Assembly: GCF_030373545.1 (NCBI RefSeq)
Contig: NZ_JAUDCO010000001.1
Coordinates: 1-64,000, forward strand
Direction: 5' to 3'
Length of the DNA stretch: 64,000 nt
From: Collinsella tanakaei
Lineage (GTDB): Bacteria > Actinomycetota > Coriobacteriia > Coriobacteriales > Coriobacteriaceae
The notes under the pieces are model-generated. The model was not told where the DNA came from, searched no databases, and was given only the letters and a program-made list of their open reading frames with translations. This document shows, piece after piece, positions 29,501 through 38,227 of the stretch. The position numbers and the translations under genes were made by a program. How positions within the stretch are numbered: the first letter of the stretch is position 1; each line of letters starts with the position of its first letter.

Positions 29501-30215
29501 CGCCGAACTTCTCGAAGTGCTAGACCTTGCGAACTATGAGGCGCACGGCGGTGACGAACCGGAAATCTTCATTCGTCTTAACGATCCCAAAAAGCTCCAT
29601 GCGCTTGCTTCCGATGATAGGTTTAAAAATCGCGTGCTACGCGAGATGACCGAACGCCACAGGTATGCCTCAGAAGTCATAACCAGATTCTTCAATAAGG
29701 AAATGACCGATGCCGCTCGTTGGGATCTCATAGAGGAATACTTTCTTGGCAACGATGAAAAAGTCGCCGAGACCCTTGGAATTGAAACTAAAAACACTGA
29801 GCCGGTAGAGACGAAAGTGAAGTACCGTGGATCTACCGAACTTTTCCTTGGCTCCACTATGGCCATCGTTGACCGAGGAACTCAGCATGAAGGACAGTTC
29901 TTCCGTCTCTGGAAAGAGCTTATGGCATCACATGCTTCAAACGTGGAATCTCAAGCGCTTAAGCAGCTGAAAGATGCAATGCGCGGCAGCGCTTATGAGC
30001 ACCCACTACTCGGAGCGAAACTCGCTCTCCAGGGTGACAGCGACCTTATCTCCCCGCTCCTCACCTGGGAGCATGCTCATGTCGCGCTCTTCGATATCGC
30101 CGGGTCGGACGATTGTGATAGGGCGGCCAAATCCGATTGGAAATGCTATCTGCTCGGCAATATGGACGTAGACCAATTGGTCGCCAACGTGCACGTCAGC
30201 TCCCTTGAACACTGA
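26517..30215 (+). CDS. RecQ-like SF2 helicase inserted in BREX, with long N- and C-terminal extensions
   Basis: This 1232-aa protein has a RecQ-type helicase core: Walker A APTGAGKS (residues 336-343), DEVH box (440-443), a RecQ-like TVTSWGKDFRPDY just after it, motif III FCMTATA, and motif VI region YVQEIGRGARK. About 315 residues precede the core and about 570 follow it; neither shows a domain I can name. No zinc-binding RecQ cysteines or HRDC were recognised. Type 1 BREX normally has no helicase. AAGGGG precedes the start, 10 bp after the C-terminal pglX half. The gene is AT-richer than pglZ and brxL, which suggests separate acquisition. Confidence 0.85.
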   Translation: MTPDDQIRSNLFHFISSRIDEISRQHEESPTLLLLKGFTSFQISAALKANHISPSVSSLLNGQDELDVSRIEENRKDLIVSLLTLDQPLILLYEQVIPIRASLGDVFSGDIVIIKNNLFPDGSPIPSAVSQQELSHLAEAIEDSKTDDDCVLGKFYASATPCKDSWLVTPIELDRSAIQYVEKPLFPSSAFEPSRTHPSYEQIKADSNDLIGLCLELSCGVIPNASIVVSGGTELATATASVLKCIASIAFHVKASIEFISETDIQPTGDGERLLSLLRKYWGADARYRKLQMYENPDIDNKMREFSQGEISDFAVEQAERALKGSNDYRDMFITAPTGAGKSLLFQLPALYLAEAHHAITLVIEPLKALMRDQVKSLRSRGVTNVVAINSDLTYGERQSTYERIRNGSASIVYLSPELLLGSSLDDILGGRRLALVVIDEVHTVTSWGKDFRPDYWYLGSYLAKIRKQGMNFPIFCMTATAVYGGKDDMVLQTVRDLELISPYILLGNPRRDDISFDIRRVLKSRYVGRIDEVKTELAVEATRRFVEQDSHSIIYCPYRSHVEAVTEAATAIFPGSSKVLGFHGGMDKEYKKMVETAFKQRNCLVLVSTKAFGMGVDVDDITDVYHYAPTGNLCDYVQEIGRGARKTSLKATASIDFFHSDSSYANQLYHLSRFYDWQLRDIMEKLYEVYSSKPRDKRSQNLLVSPNSFSYLFPDEKDDTARVNRTKSALMMISKDLEERYGFPVLIVRPKPTFTKCFICIERDIEHTFLSRYGLYVRRISEGKKRIENHPGQQSVHIADAGAIFELEAAKMWEEQFPQYTFADFKRRLFTGELLDFVGEGSISSRVKLEITYKESEERTEAFFSTYAHALDSTFKKLAREGFFDTKQFKSIFEQELGTNAPALPHAELLLRLFIHPTDHTFNGKSRSSMKVVCKRSSGKQTGMIQTTTYKLKYGDVLNLEADLMKRFSAVRPNSNKAFSRYINARSAGRIYETAELLEVLDLANYEAHGGDEPEIFIRLNDPKKLHALASDDRFKNRVLREMTERHRYASEVITRFFNKEMTDAARWDLIEEYFLGNDEKVAETLGIETKNTEPVETKVKYRGSTELFLGSTMAIVDRGTQHEGQFFRLWKELMASHASNVESQALKQLKDAMRGSAYEHPLLGAKLALQGDSDLISPLLTWEHAHVALFDIAGSDDCDRAAKSDWKCYLLGNMDVDQLVANVHVSSLEH

Positions 30216-30265
30216 CGCCGATCTCCCTACCTGACTATACCGATTCCACCTTGAGGAGCAACAAC

Positions 30266-32896
30266 GTGAGAACCACCGATATCCAATCCGAGCTGCAGCG
30301 GCTCTTTGGCGCGGGCGACCCCGCCCAGGGCGGCACCATCGTGGTCTGGCACGACCCCGATGGGGAATTTGCCGAGACGGTCGATGCACTTGAGCTGCCC
30401 GGCGTCGAGGTCGTGCACGAGGAGCACAACAGGCTCTTTGCACTCAAGCGCCTGCTGAACGACAACCTATCCGGCAGGCGCATCCTGCTCTATCGCCAGC
30501 GCAGCCGCCGTTTGGATGGCGACTGGCTGGCCGATATCGAGGCGCGTGCGGCGTCGTTTGCCGCCGATTACGCATCGATCCAGCTGCGTGAGCTGGGGGC
30601 GGCGGACACGGCAGATATGCGCGAGGCGCTTCGCGCCCACAAGGCGTTTTTCGCCAAGAAGACCAACATCAAAAAGATCGCGCGTCTTGCAGAGAGCTAC
30701 GAAGCACCCGCCCACCTTGAGGTTGCCGTCATGGCCGCGGCCCTGGGTGCCGAGGAGGCAACCGCCCAAGCGGTGTTGCGCGCCTACCTGATCGCAGCCG
30801 CGGCCGAAGGTGGTGCAGAAGCACTCGACATGCTCGCCGCAGTCGGTGCCGCCGAGTCGTTCAAAGCGGCGACGACAGCGTGGACGGGCTTTACCGGCGA
30901 CGTGACCGACACCATAGCACTCGCCCAGCACGTACTGGTGAGCGCTCTTGCCATGCAGGCGCCCATCGATGCGCTCGGGCCCCTTGAGCGCTGCTGCTCC
31001 GCAGAGCATGCGTCGTTTAGCCATGCGCTCGTACACGAGTGGGCACGCGGCGAGCAGCGCGGCGACCTGCTCGCGCTGTGCGGCGTCGTCGAGGACAGCC
31101 TGGGGGTGGAGCGTATCCTCACGGACGTCGAGCCCTCCGTGCTTACCCAAGCCGACATCTTCCCCTGCATCGACGCCATCATCCTTCGTCGCCTCTTTGC
31201 CACGCTGACCGCCGGCGCGGATGGTGTCGACGAGGTTCTGGCGCTCGCCGCAGCACGCCACAGCTCAACGTGGTACGCGAACCTCTCGTTTTTCTACGAG
31301 GGTGTAACGGCCGCCGCCAACATGCGGCGCTTTTTCCGCGATCACGAAGGCGACCCCGCAGACGGCAATCCCACGCAGGTGTGGCGCGATTACACGCGCG
31401 CATGGTACTGCATGGATCGCTGGTACCGCGATCTGCACGGCGCCCTCGCGCGGGCGATCACTCGCGGTGAATACGAGTTGGACGAGGACTTCCGCGACTG
31501 CTGCGCCGCGATGGAGGACTTCTACAAGAACTGGTATCTACGAAGGCTCGCGCGCCGTTGGACCCATGCCTGCGCCGACGACTTCGCGCGTCTGGGATAC
31601 GCCAACGGCATCCCACGCCAAGTCGACTTTGGCATGGCGGAGGTCGAACCCATGATGCGCGCCAACAAGCGCGCCTGGGTCATCGTATCGGATGCCTTGC
31701 GCTACGAGGTCGCGACCGAGCTTGCCGAGCGTCTGGAGCGCGAGACGCGCGGCGTGTGCGAACTCGACGCTGCGCAGGCGTCCTTCCCCAGCATCACCAA
31801 GTGCGGCATGACGGCGCTGCTGCCGGCAAGTTCCTTTGCCATGGGCGAAGGACATGCGAACGGCAGGCCGACGCTCGCGGTATACGCCGACGGCACCGAA
31901 GCGGTCACGTGCGCCGCTCGGCAGGAGGCCATCCGCAAGCACTACCCTGATGGCGTGGCCATCCGGTACGACGACTTCATCAACAACATGGATCGCGCCC
32001 AGCGGTTGGCGCGCATCGGCGATGCGCAGGTCGTCTACGTCTACCACGACACGATCGACGCCTACGGTGATAAGCGGGCAACCGAGCGCAAGGTGTTCAC
32101 CGGATGCCGCGAGGCGATCGAGGAGCTCGTCGCCTGCGTTCAAACCATCGTGCGCGACTTCAAGGCGGCGCGTATCGTCATCACCGCCGACCACGGCTTT
32201 CTGTACACCGCCGAGGCACTCGCCGAATCCGAGCACGCCACCGTGTTGGACGTGCGCGGTACCGTGGTGGAGGCGGGCCGTCGCTACGTGATCGCACGCG
32301 GCGGCGCGACGTCCGACCCGCTCGTGAACATCGCGCTGCCGACACCGAATACGCCGACTGCCGACAGCGGTACGGTCGCCCTCACCGGCTTCGCACCGCG
32401 CGAATGCGTGCGCATCCGCATGTCCGGCGGTGGCGAGAACTACGTACATGGCGGCATCTCGCTACAAGAACTCTGCGTACCGGTGCTGCGCTTTACCAAC
32501 AAACGCGCCGGCACGCGTGGCTACGTGGAGAGCACGCCGGTGGGCATCTCGCTCGTCTCGCAGCTGGATGTGATCTCCAACACCCTGTTCAACCTGGAGT
32601 TTTTGCAGGACGAGCCCGCCAGCGGCAAGATGCTGCCCGCCACCTACGAGATCTTCGTGGGCGATACCGCACGCATGCCCGTATCGGACACCGCGCGCAT
32701 CGTCGCCGACCGCACCGATTCGGATGCCACGGCCCGCGTGTTCCGGGTGTCCATGAGCCTGAAACCCGGCGTTCAGACCTCCGAACACGAGCTGTACCAC
32801 CTGTTCGCGCGCAACGCCGATACCGGTGAGGTCCGCTCCCTGCGTGATCTGCGCATCCGCGTCTCCTTTGCCCCTTCGATCGACTTTGGATGGTAA
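30266..32896 (+). CDS. pglZ: PglZ, BREX alkaline-phosphatase-superfamily protein
   Basis: This 876-aa protein is the PglZ core component of BREX. The PglZ domain has VIVSDALRYEVATEL (D476) and ITADHGFLYT (D642, H643), the metal-binding motifs of the alkaline-phosphatase fold. PglZ partners with PglX and is needed for defence. The start is set at GTG 30266 with GAGGAG at 30253-30258; a TTG at 30251 would swallow the Shine-Dalgarno. The stop overlaps the brxL start. Composition returns to host-like high GC here. Confidence 0.92.
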   Translation: MRTTDIQSELQRLFGAGDPAQGGTIVVWHDPDGEFAETVDALELPGVEVVHEEHNRLFALKRLLNDNLSGRRILLYRQRSRRLDGDWLADIEARAASFAADYASIQLRELGAADTADMREALRAHKAFFAKKTNIKKIARLAESYEAPAHLEVAVMAAALGAEEATAQAVLRAYLIAAAAEGGAEALDMLAAVGAAESFKAATTAWTGFTGDVTDTIALAQHVLVSALAMQAPIDALGPLERCCSAEHASFSHALVHEWARGEQRGDLLALCGVVEDSLGVERILTDVEPSVLTQADIFPCIDAIILRRLFATLTAGADGVDEVLALAAARHSSTWYANLSFFYEGVTAAANMRRFFRDHEGDPADGNPTQVWRDYTRAWYCMDRWYRDLHGALARAITRGEYELDEDFRDCCAAMEDFYKNWYLRRLARRWTHACADDFARLGYANGIPRQVDFGMAEVEPMMRANKRAWVIVSDALRYEVATELAERLERETRGVCELDAAQASFPSITKCGMTALLPASSFAMGEGHANGRPTLAVYADGTEAVTCAARQEAIRKHYPDGVAIRYDDFINNMDRAQRLARIGDAQVVYVYHDTIDAYGDKRATERKVFTGCREAIEELVACVQTIVRDFKAARIVITADHGFLYTAEALAESEHATVLDVRGTVVEAGRRYVIARGGATSDPLVNIALPTPNTPTADSGTVALTGFAPRECVRIRMSGGGENYVHGGISLQELCVPVLRFTNKRAGTRGYVESTPVGISLVSQLDVISNTLFNLEFLQDEPASGKMLPATYEIFVGDTARMPVSDTARIVADRTDSDATARVFRVSMSLKPGVQTSEHELYHLFARNADTGEVRSLRDLRIRVSFAPSIDFGW

Positions 32897-35115
32897 CCAT
32901 GATCAATGAAGACACCGCCGGCGCGCCTGTTGCCGCAACGCCTGATTCCAGCCCCACCGCCCCCATGGGGCAGGCGGCCCCGCCCTATGTGAAAGACGAC
33001 CTCGACCGCAAGATCATCGCCAACTTCCCCGGCAAGATCGTGCGCAAGGACCTTACCGCCCTCATGAAGCGCGGCGCGGGCATCCCGACCTTCGTCCTTG
33101 AATACCTGCTCGGCATGTACTGCGCCACCGATGACCCCGACGCCCTGGAGGCCGGCCTCGACCGCATCCGCAAGATCCTGGCCGACAACTACGTGCGCAC
33201 CGAGGACAGCGAGGTCATCAAGTCGCGCATCCGCGAGCTCGGCCAGTACACCATCATCGACAAGGTGAGCGCCTACCTGGACGAGCGGCGCGACATCTAC
33301 GTCGCCAACCTCTCCAACCTGGCCATCGAGCCGTTCGTGATGCCCGACGAATACGTGCGGCAGTACACCAAGATGCTCACGGGCGGCATCTGGTGCATCG
33401 CGCGCATCCAGCACCTGCGCCCCGAGGACATCGCCGAGGACCCGCTGTCCGACGTGTTCGGCGACGACCCGGCGGCCACCATCAAGCCCAAGCCCCAGAA
33501 GAACGGCAAGGGGCCGGAGAACTCGCCGTTCCACATCGCGAGCCTGACACCCATCCAGATGCCCAACCTCGACATCGACGAGCTGGTCTCCCATCGTTCG
33601 AGCTTTACGACCGACGAATGGATCGCCCTCATCCTGCGCTCGGCCGGCTACGAACCTGAGGCGCTCACCCCGCGCGAGCGCCTGCATTTCCTCACGCGCA
33701 TGGTGCCGCTCGTGGAGCTCAACTACAACCTGTGCGAGCTGGGGCCACGCGGCACGGGCAAGTCGCATATCTACACCGAGGTCTCACCATACTCCTACCT
33801 CGTATCAGGCGGACAGATCACCACGGCCATGCTGTTTGCCAACAACACCGCGCGCACCGGCGGCATCGGCCTGGTGGGCCACTGGGACTGCATCGCCTTC
33901 GACGAGGTCGCGGGCATGCACTACAAGGATATGAACGCCATCCAGATCATGAAGGGCTACATGGCCAACGGCACGTTCGGACGCGGGCGCGAGCAGTTCA
34001 ACGCCGAGGCGTCCATGGTGTTCGAGGGCAACATCAACGACTCGGTGGCCAACGTCCTCAAGACCACGCACCTGTTCGAGCCGTTCCCGCCGGAGTTCAA
34101 CAACGACAGCGCCTTCTTTGACCGCATCCACTGCTACCTGCCCGGCTGGGAGGTTCCCAAGATGCGCTCGGAATTGCTCACAGGCCGCTACAGCCTAATC
34201 ACCGACTGCCTGTCGGAGTTCTGCCACGAGATGCGCCGGCGCGACTTCACGCACTACATCGACCAGTACTTCCGTCTCAACGGCGAATGCAACCGCCGCG
34301 ACGAGATCGGCATCCGCAAGACGTTCTCCGGCCTGGCCAAGCTCGTCTTCCCCGACGGGCAGATGGACAAGGAGGACGTGCGTATGCTGCTCGAGTATGC
34401 CATCGAGGGGCGTCGACGCGTCAAGGAGCAGCTCAAGATCATGGCGGGCATCGAGTTCATCGACGTCGCCTTGGGGTACGTGGACGCCGAGAACCCTGCC
34501 GAGACCACGACTGTCACTGTGCCCGAGCAGGCAGACGACACGCTCATCCCCGACGCGCCGCTGCCGCCGGGCCACGTCTTTGCCATCGGCACGTCGTTTA
34601 GCGACGAAACCGCCGTGTACAAGCTCGAGAACAAGGCGATCGCGGGCGAGATGAAGTTCCGCACCGAGGGCATCGGCTACAACAAACCGGTGAACGACTC
34701 GCTGGACGCGGCGTTCCAGCAATTCAAGCAAAACGCCGCCAAACTCGCCACCGGCATGCGTATCAATACCAAAGACTACCTGCTGTACTACAACGACATC
34801 CAGGGTAAGGGCCTCTCGGCCGAGCTCTCGCTCGCAGAGTTCGTGGGACTGTGCTCCGCCGCGGCAAACCGCCCCGTCATGACGGGTCTTGCCATCCCGG
34901 GCATCCTGCGCATCTCAGGCACGCTCGAAGCGGTCGCCAACCTAGAGGACGTCATGCGCGTGGCCAAGAACGCGGGGGCGCATCGCATCCTGCTGCCCAT
35001 GAGCTCTATTTCCGATCTGCAGAACATCGCGCCGGAGCTCATCGGATCGGTGAGCGCCGAGTTCTACGAGACCGGCAACGCCGTCGCCGCCGCCCGCAAA
35101 GCGCTGGGGCTGTAA
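32890..35115 (+). CDS. brxL: BrxL, Lon-like AAA+ protein of BREX
   Basis: This 741-aa protein closes the type 1 BREX set. It has Walker A GPRGTGKS (residues 285-292), Walker B-like CIAFDEVAG, and a C-terminal Lon-protease-like domain (about 550-741). BrxL forms DNA-binding AAA+ rings in studied systems. The start at 32890 overlaps the pglZ stop; an ATG at 32899 is an alternative that would shorten it by 3 residues. A GC-rich hairpin follows at 35126-35162. Confidence 0.93.
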   Translation: MVTMINEDTAGAPVAATPDSSPTAPMGQAAPPYVKDDLDRKIIANFPGKIVRKDLTALMKRGAGIPTFVLEYLLGMYCATDDPDALEAGLDRIRKILADNYVRTEDSEVIKSRIRELGQYTIIDKVSAYLDERRDIYVANLSNLAIEPFVMPDEYVRQYTKMLTGGIWCIARIQHLRPEDIAEDPLSDVFGDDPAATIKPKPQKNGKGPENSPFHIASLTPIQMPNLDIDELVSHRSSFTTDEWIALILRSAGYEPEALTPRERLHFLTRMVPLVELNYNLCELGPRGTGKSHIYTEVSPYSYLVSGGQITTAMLFANNTARTGGIGLVGHWDCIAFDEVAGMHYKDMNAIQIMKGYMANGTFGRGREQFNAEASMVFEGNINDSVANVLKTTHLFEPFPPEFNNDSAFFDRIHCYLPGWEVPKMRSELLTGRYSLITDCLSEFCHEMRRRDFTHYIDQYFRLNGECNRRDEIGIRKTFSGLAKLVFPDGQMDKEDVRMLLEYAIEGRRRVKEQLKIMAGIEFIDVALGYVDAENPAETTTVTVPEQADDTLIPDAPLPPGHVFAIGTSFSDETAVYKLENKAIAGEMKFRTEGIGYNKPVNDSLDAAFQQFKQNAAKLATGMRINTKDYLLYYNDIQGKGLSAELSLAEFVGLCSAAANRPVMTGLAIPGILRISGTLEAVANLEDVMRVAKNAGAHRILLPMSSISDLQNIAPELIGSVSAEFYETGNAVAAARKALGL

Positions 35116-35125
35116 GGGCGCGCTC

Positions 35126-35162
35126 GGGCCGGACGGCGCCGCAGCACGGTTCCGCCCGGCCC
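35126..35162. terminator. GC-rich hairpin after brxL
   Basis: GGGCCGG (35126-35132) pairs with CCGGCCC (35156-35162), with CGG/CCG continuing inside. There is no U-tract. It lies 10 bp after the last BREX gene. Confidence 0.4.
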
Positions 35163-35189
35163 CATCCGCCCGCTTCGATGGGAGGTTTT

Positions 35190-35372
35190 ATGGCTACGAT
35201 CGACGTCGACAAGTTGCGCGACTACCTGATCGACCGCACCGGCACCGCGGCGTTCGGCGGATTTCCCGCCGCGCTGCTCGACACCATGGATATCGAGGAC
35301 ATGGATGGCCTCGAACTGTGCCGCAAAGCCGAGGATATGGGCATCGATCTGCGCGATTTCGAAGTTCGGTGA
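35190..35372 (+). CDS. Small conserved-looking protein, 60 aa
   Basis: This 60-aa acidic protein (MATIDVDKLRDYLIDRTG...) has no motif I can name. GGGAGG at 35180-35185 is a good ribosome binding site, and the codon use is host-like. It sits between brxL and the convergent FHA gene and probably belongs to the host chromosome, not to BREX. Confidence 0.6.
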   Translation: MATIDVDKLRDYLIDRTGTAAFGGFPAALLDTMDIEDMDGLELCRKAEDMGIDLRDFEVR

Positions 35373-35382
35373 CACGCCGCGG

Positions 35383-35420
35383 CCGTCGGGCGCAGGTCCG
35401 GTCCGCCCCGTCCCCGACGG
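35383..35420. terminator. Hairpin between convergent genes
   Basis: CCGTCGGG (35383-35390) pairs with CCCGACGG (35413-35420). It lies between the small plus-strand gene and the minus-strand FHA gene. No U-tract is visible. Confidence 0.35.
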
Positions 35421-35442
35421 TCCGAGGCGATACCCTTGGCGC

Positions 35443-36402
35443 CTATCGGCCTGCCACGCCCCCAAGGACCACGAACGCAGTCGACGCCCCCAGCCGCAGC
35501 TCGTCGCCCGCATGAAGCTCCACGTCCTCATCGAAAGCGAGCTCCACGCAGGCCCCGTCGGAGGCGCGCAAAAGCTCGGTGCCGTTCGTCGAGCCGAGGT
35601 CGCGCACCGTCCAGCCGGCATCCTCGCCGCCCCATCGGACGAGCACATGCTCCGCTGACACATCGGGCTCGACATCGGTGATGTCGTTTTCACCACACGC
35701 CAGCGCACCGATGCGCACGCCCTCAGAATCCGCCGCAATCCAATGCGGCACCCCGACAAGATAGCCGTCTTCGATTCGCATCAGGCCGATCGGGCGCGGC
35801 TCGCAAGCGACACCCGATGCCACCGTCGCCTCCGGAGCAAACGAGCTCGACTCCGGCGTTCCCGCCCGCCCGCCAAAGGAGCGCTCGACGTACTCGATGG
35901 TGTAGCGAACGGCATACGGCACGTTCGCCGAGCAACCGACCGCAACGAACAGCACCATCAGCGCCTCGGCACGCTCGCCGGTCGTGTAGCCCGAGCCCAG
36001 CTGAAAGCGGGTCAGCGCGTTGCGGTACAGAGCCACATCCTGATGACACAGCGAGAGCGCACGGTCCATGGCCTCGCCCGCCTCACCGCAGATCAGATCG
36101 ATAACCTTCTCGTACGTCATCGTGAAGCCGACACGCGAACGCAGACGGCTGAGCACACGTTGGGCGGCAAGACCATGATCTTTGAAATAGCGAGGCTGCA
36201 GCGACCCGATCGGGGCGCGGACCACGAAGTGCGACAACCACGTGCGATCCGAAGCGCGATTGACCGGGCTGCGGCCGTCGGCCAACGGGCGCTCCGACAA
36301 GATGAGCGAGGCCAGCTCCTTGTGGCTGATGCCTCCCTGGCGCTTGAACACATCGAACAGCACGCCGCAAGGCGTCTGATCAGCTGCAATCGTCAACGGC
36401 AT
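35443..36402 (-). CDS. FHA-domain protein
   Basis: This 319-aa protein ends in an FHA phosphothreonine-binding domain (about residues 225-319; DVSAEHVLVRW and DLGSTNGTEL are the core). The N-terminal ~215 residues are unrecognised. GGGAGGA precedes the start at 36402. It is the last gene of a three-gene minus-strand operon and overlaps the kinase gene by 23 bp. It is likely a reader or substrate of that kinase. Confidence 0.8.
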   Translation of the reverse strand: MPLTIAADQTPCGVLFDVFKRQGGISHKELASLILSERPLADGRSPVNRASDRTWLSHFVVRAPIGSLQPRYFKDHGLAAQRVLSRLRSRVGFTMTYEKVIDLICGEAGEAMDRALSLCHQDVALYRNALTRFQLGSGYTTGERAEALMVLFVAVGCSANVPYAVRYTIEYVERSFGGRAGTPESSSFAPEATVASGVACEPRPIGLMRIEDGYLVGVPHWIAADSEGVRIGALACGENDITDVEPDVSAEHVLVRWGGEDAGWTVRDLGSTNGTELLRASDGACVELAFDEDVELHAGDELRLGASTAFVVLGGVAGR

Positions 36403-38227
36403 GAAGTTCCTCCCTCTGCGTATCGTCATCCGATTCGGGCAAAGCCACTCCAGCTCCCCACGCGAGCGCCGACCGCGCCTGCTCGCAGAGCGCAGGCGGC
36501 TTCCGCCTCGACTCGGCGACCAGCGCGGGCAGCACCGTCATGGCGTAGTCCAGCACCAGCGGGCACCACCCTGCCGCCGCTGCCGCAAACAGGGGCGCGA
36601 GGAGCAACGCCTGCTGTCGCGCGGGACCCACCGTCGTGCACAGGGCTGCAACGGCGATGATGGCCGCCGCCGCAACAAGACCGGCCGATCCGCGCACGAA
36701 CCCCTGACGCGTTCCCCGCAGCCTGCCGCACGACACCACGCCGGCAAGCCAGGGCAACGCGAGCACAAGCGCAAGCAGCGGCGCGGCAAGGCGTCCTTCC
36801 CAGCCGATCGGGCCGCATAACAGCGACGTCCGCGCACCGCCCAGCACGATCGCCGTAGTGAATACGACGACCGCCAGCACACCGAGCGCAAAGGCTTTGC
36901 CCACCGTGTACACGATGCGATGGACGGTATACGGCGAGACAGACGACAGCCAGGACCGATGATCGGTGCAGGGAATCAACGACTCACCGTGGATTGCGCG
37001 GTCGACGTTTCGCGTGTAGTTTTCGCAAAAGGCGCCGATGCCGTCGCGAACCGCCTCGACACTCGGACGCGCGCCCTGGTCGCTTTCCAGACAGGAGAGC
37101 ACGATATCGACAAGCTGGCCGTCCACGAGCTCCAACGCGCGCTGCAGCTCGATTGAATTCGGCTCAAGCCCCAACTCGCGCGCAGCCTGACCGGCGGTGA
37201 TGGCCACGCTCGGCTCGTCAATCAAAACGGAGGCGATATCCGCGCCATGGCCATGCGCGGTGTTCGGATGACGGGGCGCCGTATCCATCTTGATCCGATA
37301 CGGGGAGCGGACCTCACCGCTGTGCTCCGACAGATCGTAAGGCAAGCCGCCGTCGATAAGCTCGTACAGCACGCTCGCCGCGCTGTACACGTCGATCGCC
37401 GACGACGAACGCAGGCGCCGAACGTCAGGGAGGTCATCGGAAAGCATCTCGGGCGACGCGTAGTCCTGCGTCGCGTGGCGAAAAAACGCATGCGCAGCCG
37501 TGAACGAGCGGCCTTGGTCGGAGTCGGCAACCGACGACGAGCCGAAATCGATGAGGCACAGGTCGAATGCGCCCTCTTCGACCTGCGCGGCAAGCGACAG
37601 ATGGGAGGTGCGCACCATGATGTTGGCCGGCGAGATGTCTCGGTGAACAAAGCCATTGCCCACGAGCGACAGACGCGTCAGCACGTCGAACAGATCGCGC
37701 CCGATACGCGCCGCCGTCAGCGGAGCAAGTCTTCCCGCGTCGTCCACCGCCAGCATGCGTCGGGCCTGCGCGAGCGTGACGCCTTCGATCCACTCCATGA
37801 CGATAGCGGGAGTGCCGTCCACGAACCCGTACCCGTAAAGCCGCGGAAATCCCTTGAAGTTCGAGAAGACCCGATGCGTCTCGTACTCCTCGCGAAAGGC
37901 CGCTCGCGCCCTCTCGACGCGCTTCGCATAGTCCTCATCGCGCTCGCACACAAACCGCTCCGGCTCGGTCACGAGCTTGAGCGCATATGTCTCGCCGAAC
38001 GCATTCGCCACGCGCACGACCGTACCGAGCCCTCCGCGCCTTGCCGTGGAATCATCGGCAAACAGCGCAAGGAAGCGGCGGCGATAGGCATCGCGCTGCT
38101 CGGCAGTCATGGTGTAGGGCTCCTCGAACGATCCGATACGGACCATGCGCATGCCGTCGACCGGAAACGATTCGTGCGCCGGTGCGGCTGTCTGGACATC
38201 CGCGCGCGCAAGCTTCTTGGTACTCAC
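36380..38227 (-). CDS. Ser/Thr protein kinase with C-terminal membrane region
   Basis: This 615-aa membrane-anchored kinase has a diverged glycine loop (RGGLGTVVRV), the catalytic lysine in YALKLV, catalytic loop FVHRDISPANIM, LIDFGSS in place of DFG, and YASPEM. Four or so membrane segments follow (about residues 425-560). The start is GTG at 38227, overlapping the stop of the upstream membrane protein gene as GTGA, with no separate Shine-Dalgarno; translational coupling is likely. The large insert between kinase subdomains and IDFG suggest a lineage-specific kinase. Confidence 0.8.
   Translation of the reverse strand: MSTKKLARADVQTAAPAHESFPVDGMRMVRIGSFEEPYTMTAEQRDAYRRRFLALFADDSTARRGGLGTVVRVANAFGETYALKLVTEPERFVCERDEDYAKRVERARAAFREEYETHRVFSNFKGFPRLYGYGFVDGTPAIVMEWIEGVTLAQARRMLAVDDAGRLAPLTAARIGRDLFDVLTRLSLVGNGFVHRDISPANIMVRTSHLSLAAQVEEGAFDLCLIDFGSSSVADSDQGRSFTAAHAFFRHATQDYASPEMLSDDLPDVRRLRSSSAIDVYSAASVLYELIDGGLPYDLSEHSGEVRSPYRIKMDTAPRHPNTAHGHGADIASVLIDEPSVAITAGQAARELGLEPNSIELQRALELVDGQLVDIVLSCLESDQGARPSVEAVRDGIGAFCENYTRNVDRAIHGESLIPCTDHRSWLSSVSPYTVHRIVYTVGKAFALGVLAVVVFTTAIVLGGARTSLLCGPIGWEGRLAAPLLALVLALPWLAGVVSCGRLRGTRQGFVRGSAGLVAAAAIIAVAALCTTVGPARQQALLLAPLFAAAAAGWCPLVLDYAMTVLPALVAESRRKPPALCEQARSALAWGAGVALPESDDDTQREELHAVDDCS

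Noticed and set aside
12568-35115. Recombinase-driven phase variation of pglX
   Set aside because: No recombinase gene or inverted pglX copy is in the locus; the C-half is in direct orientation.
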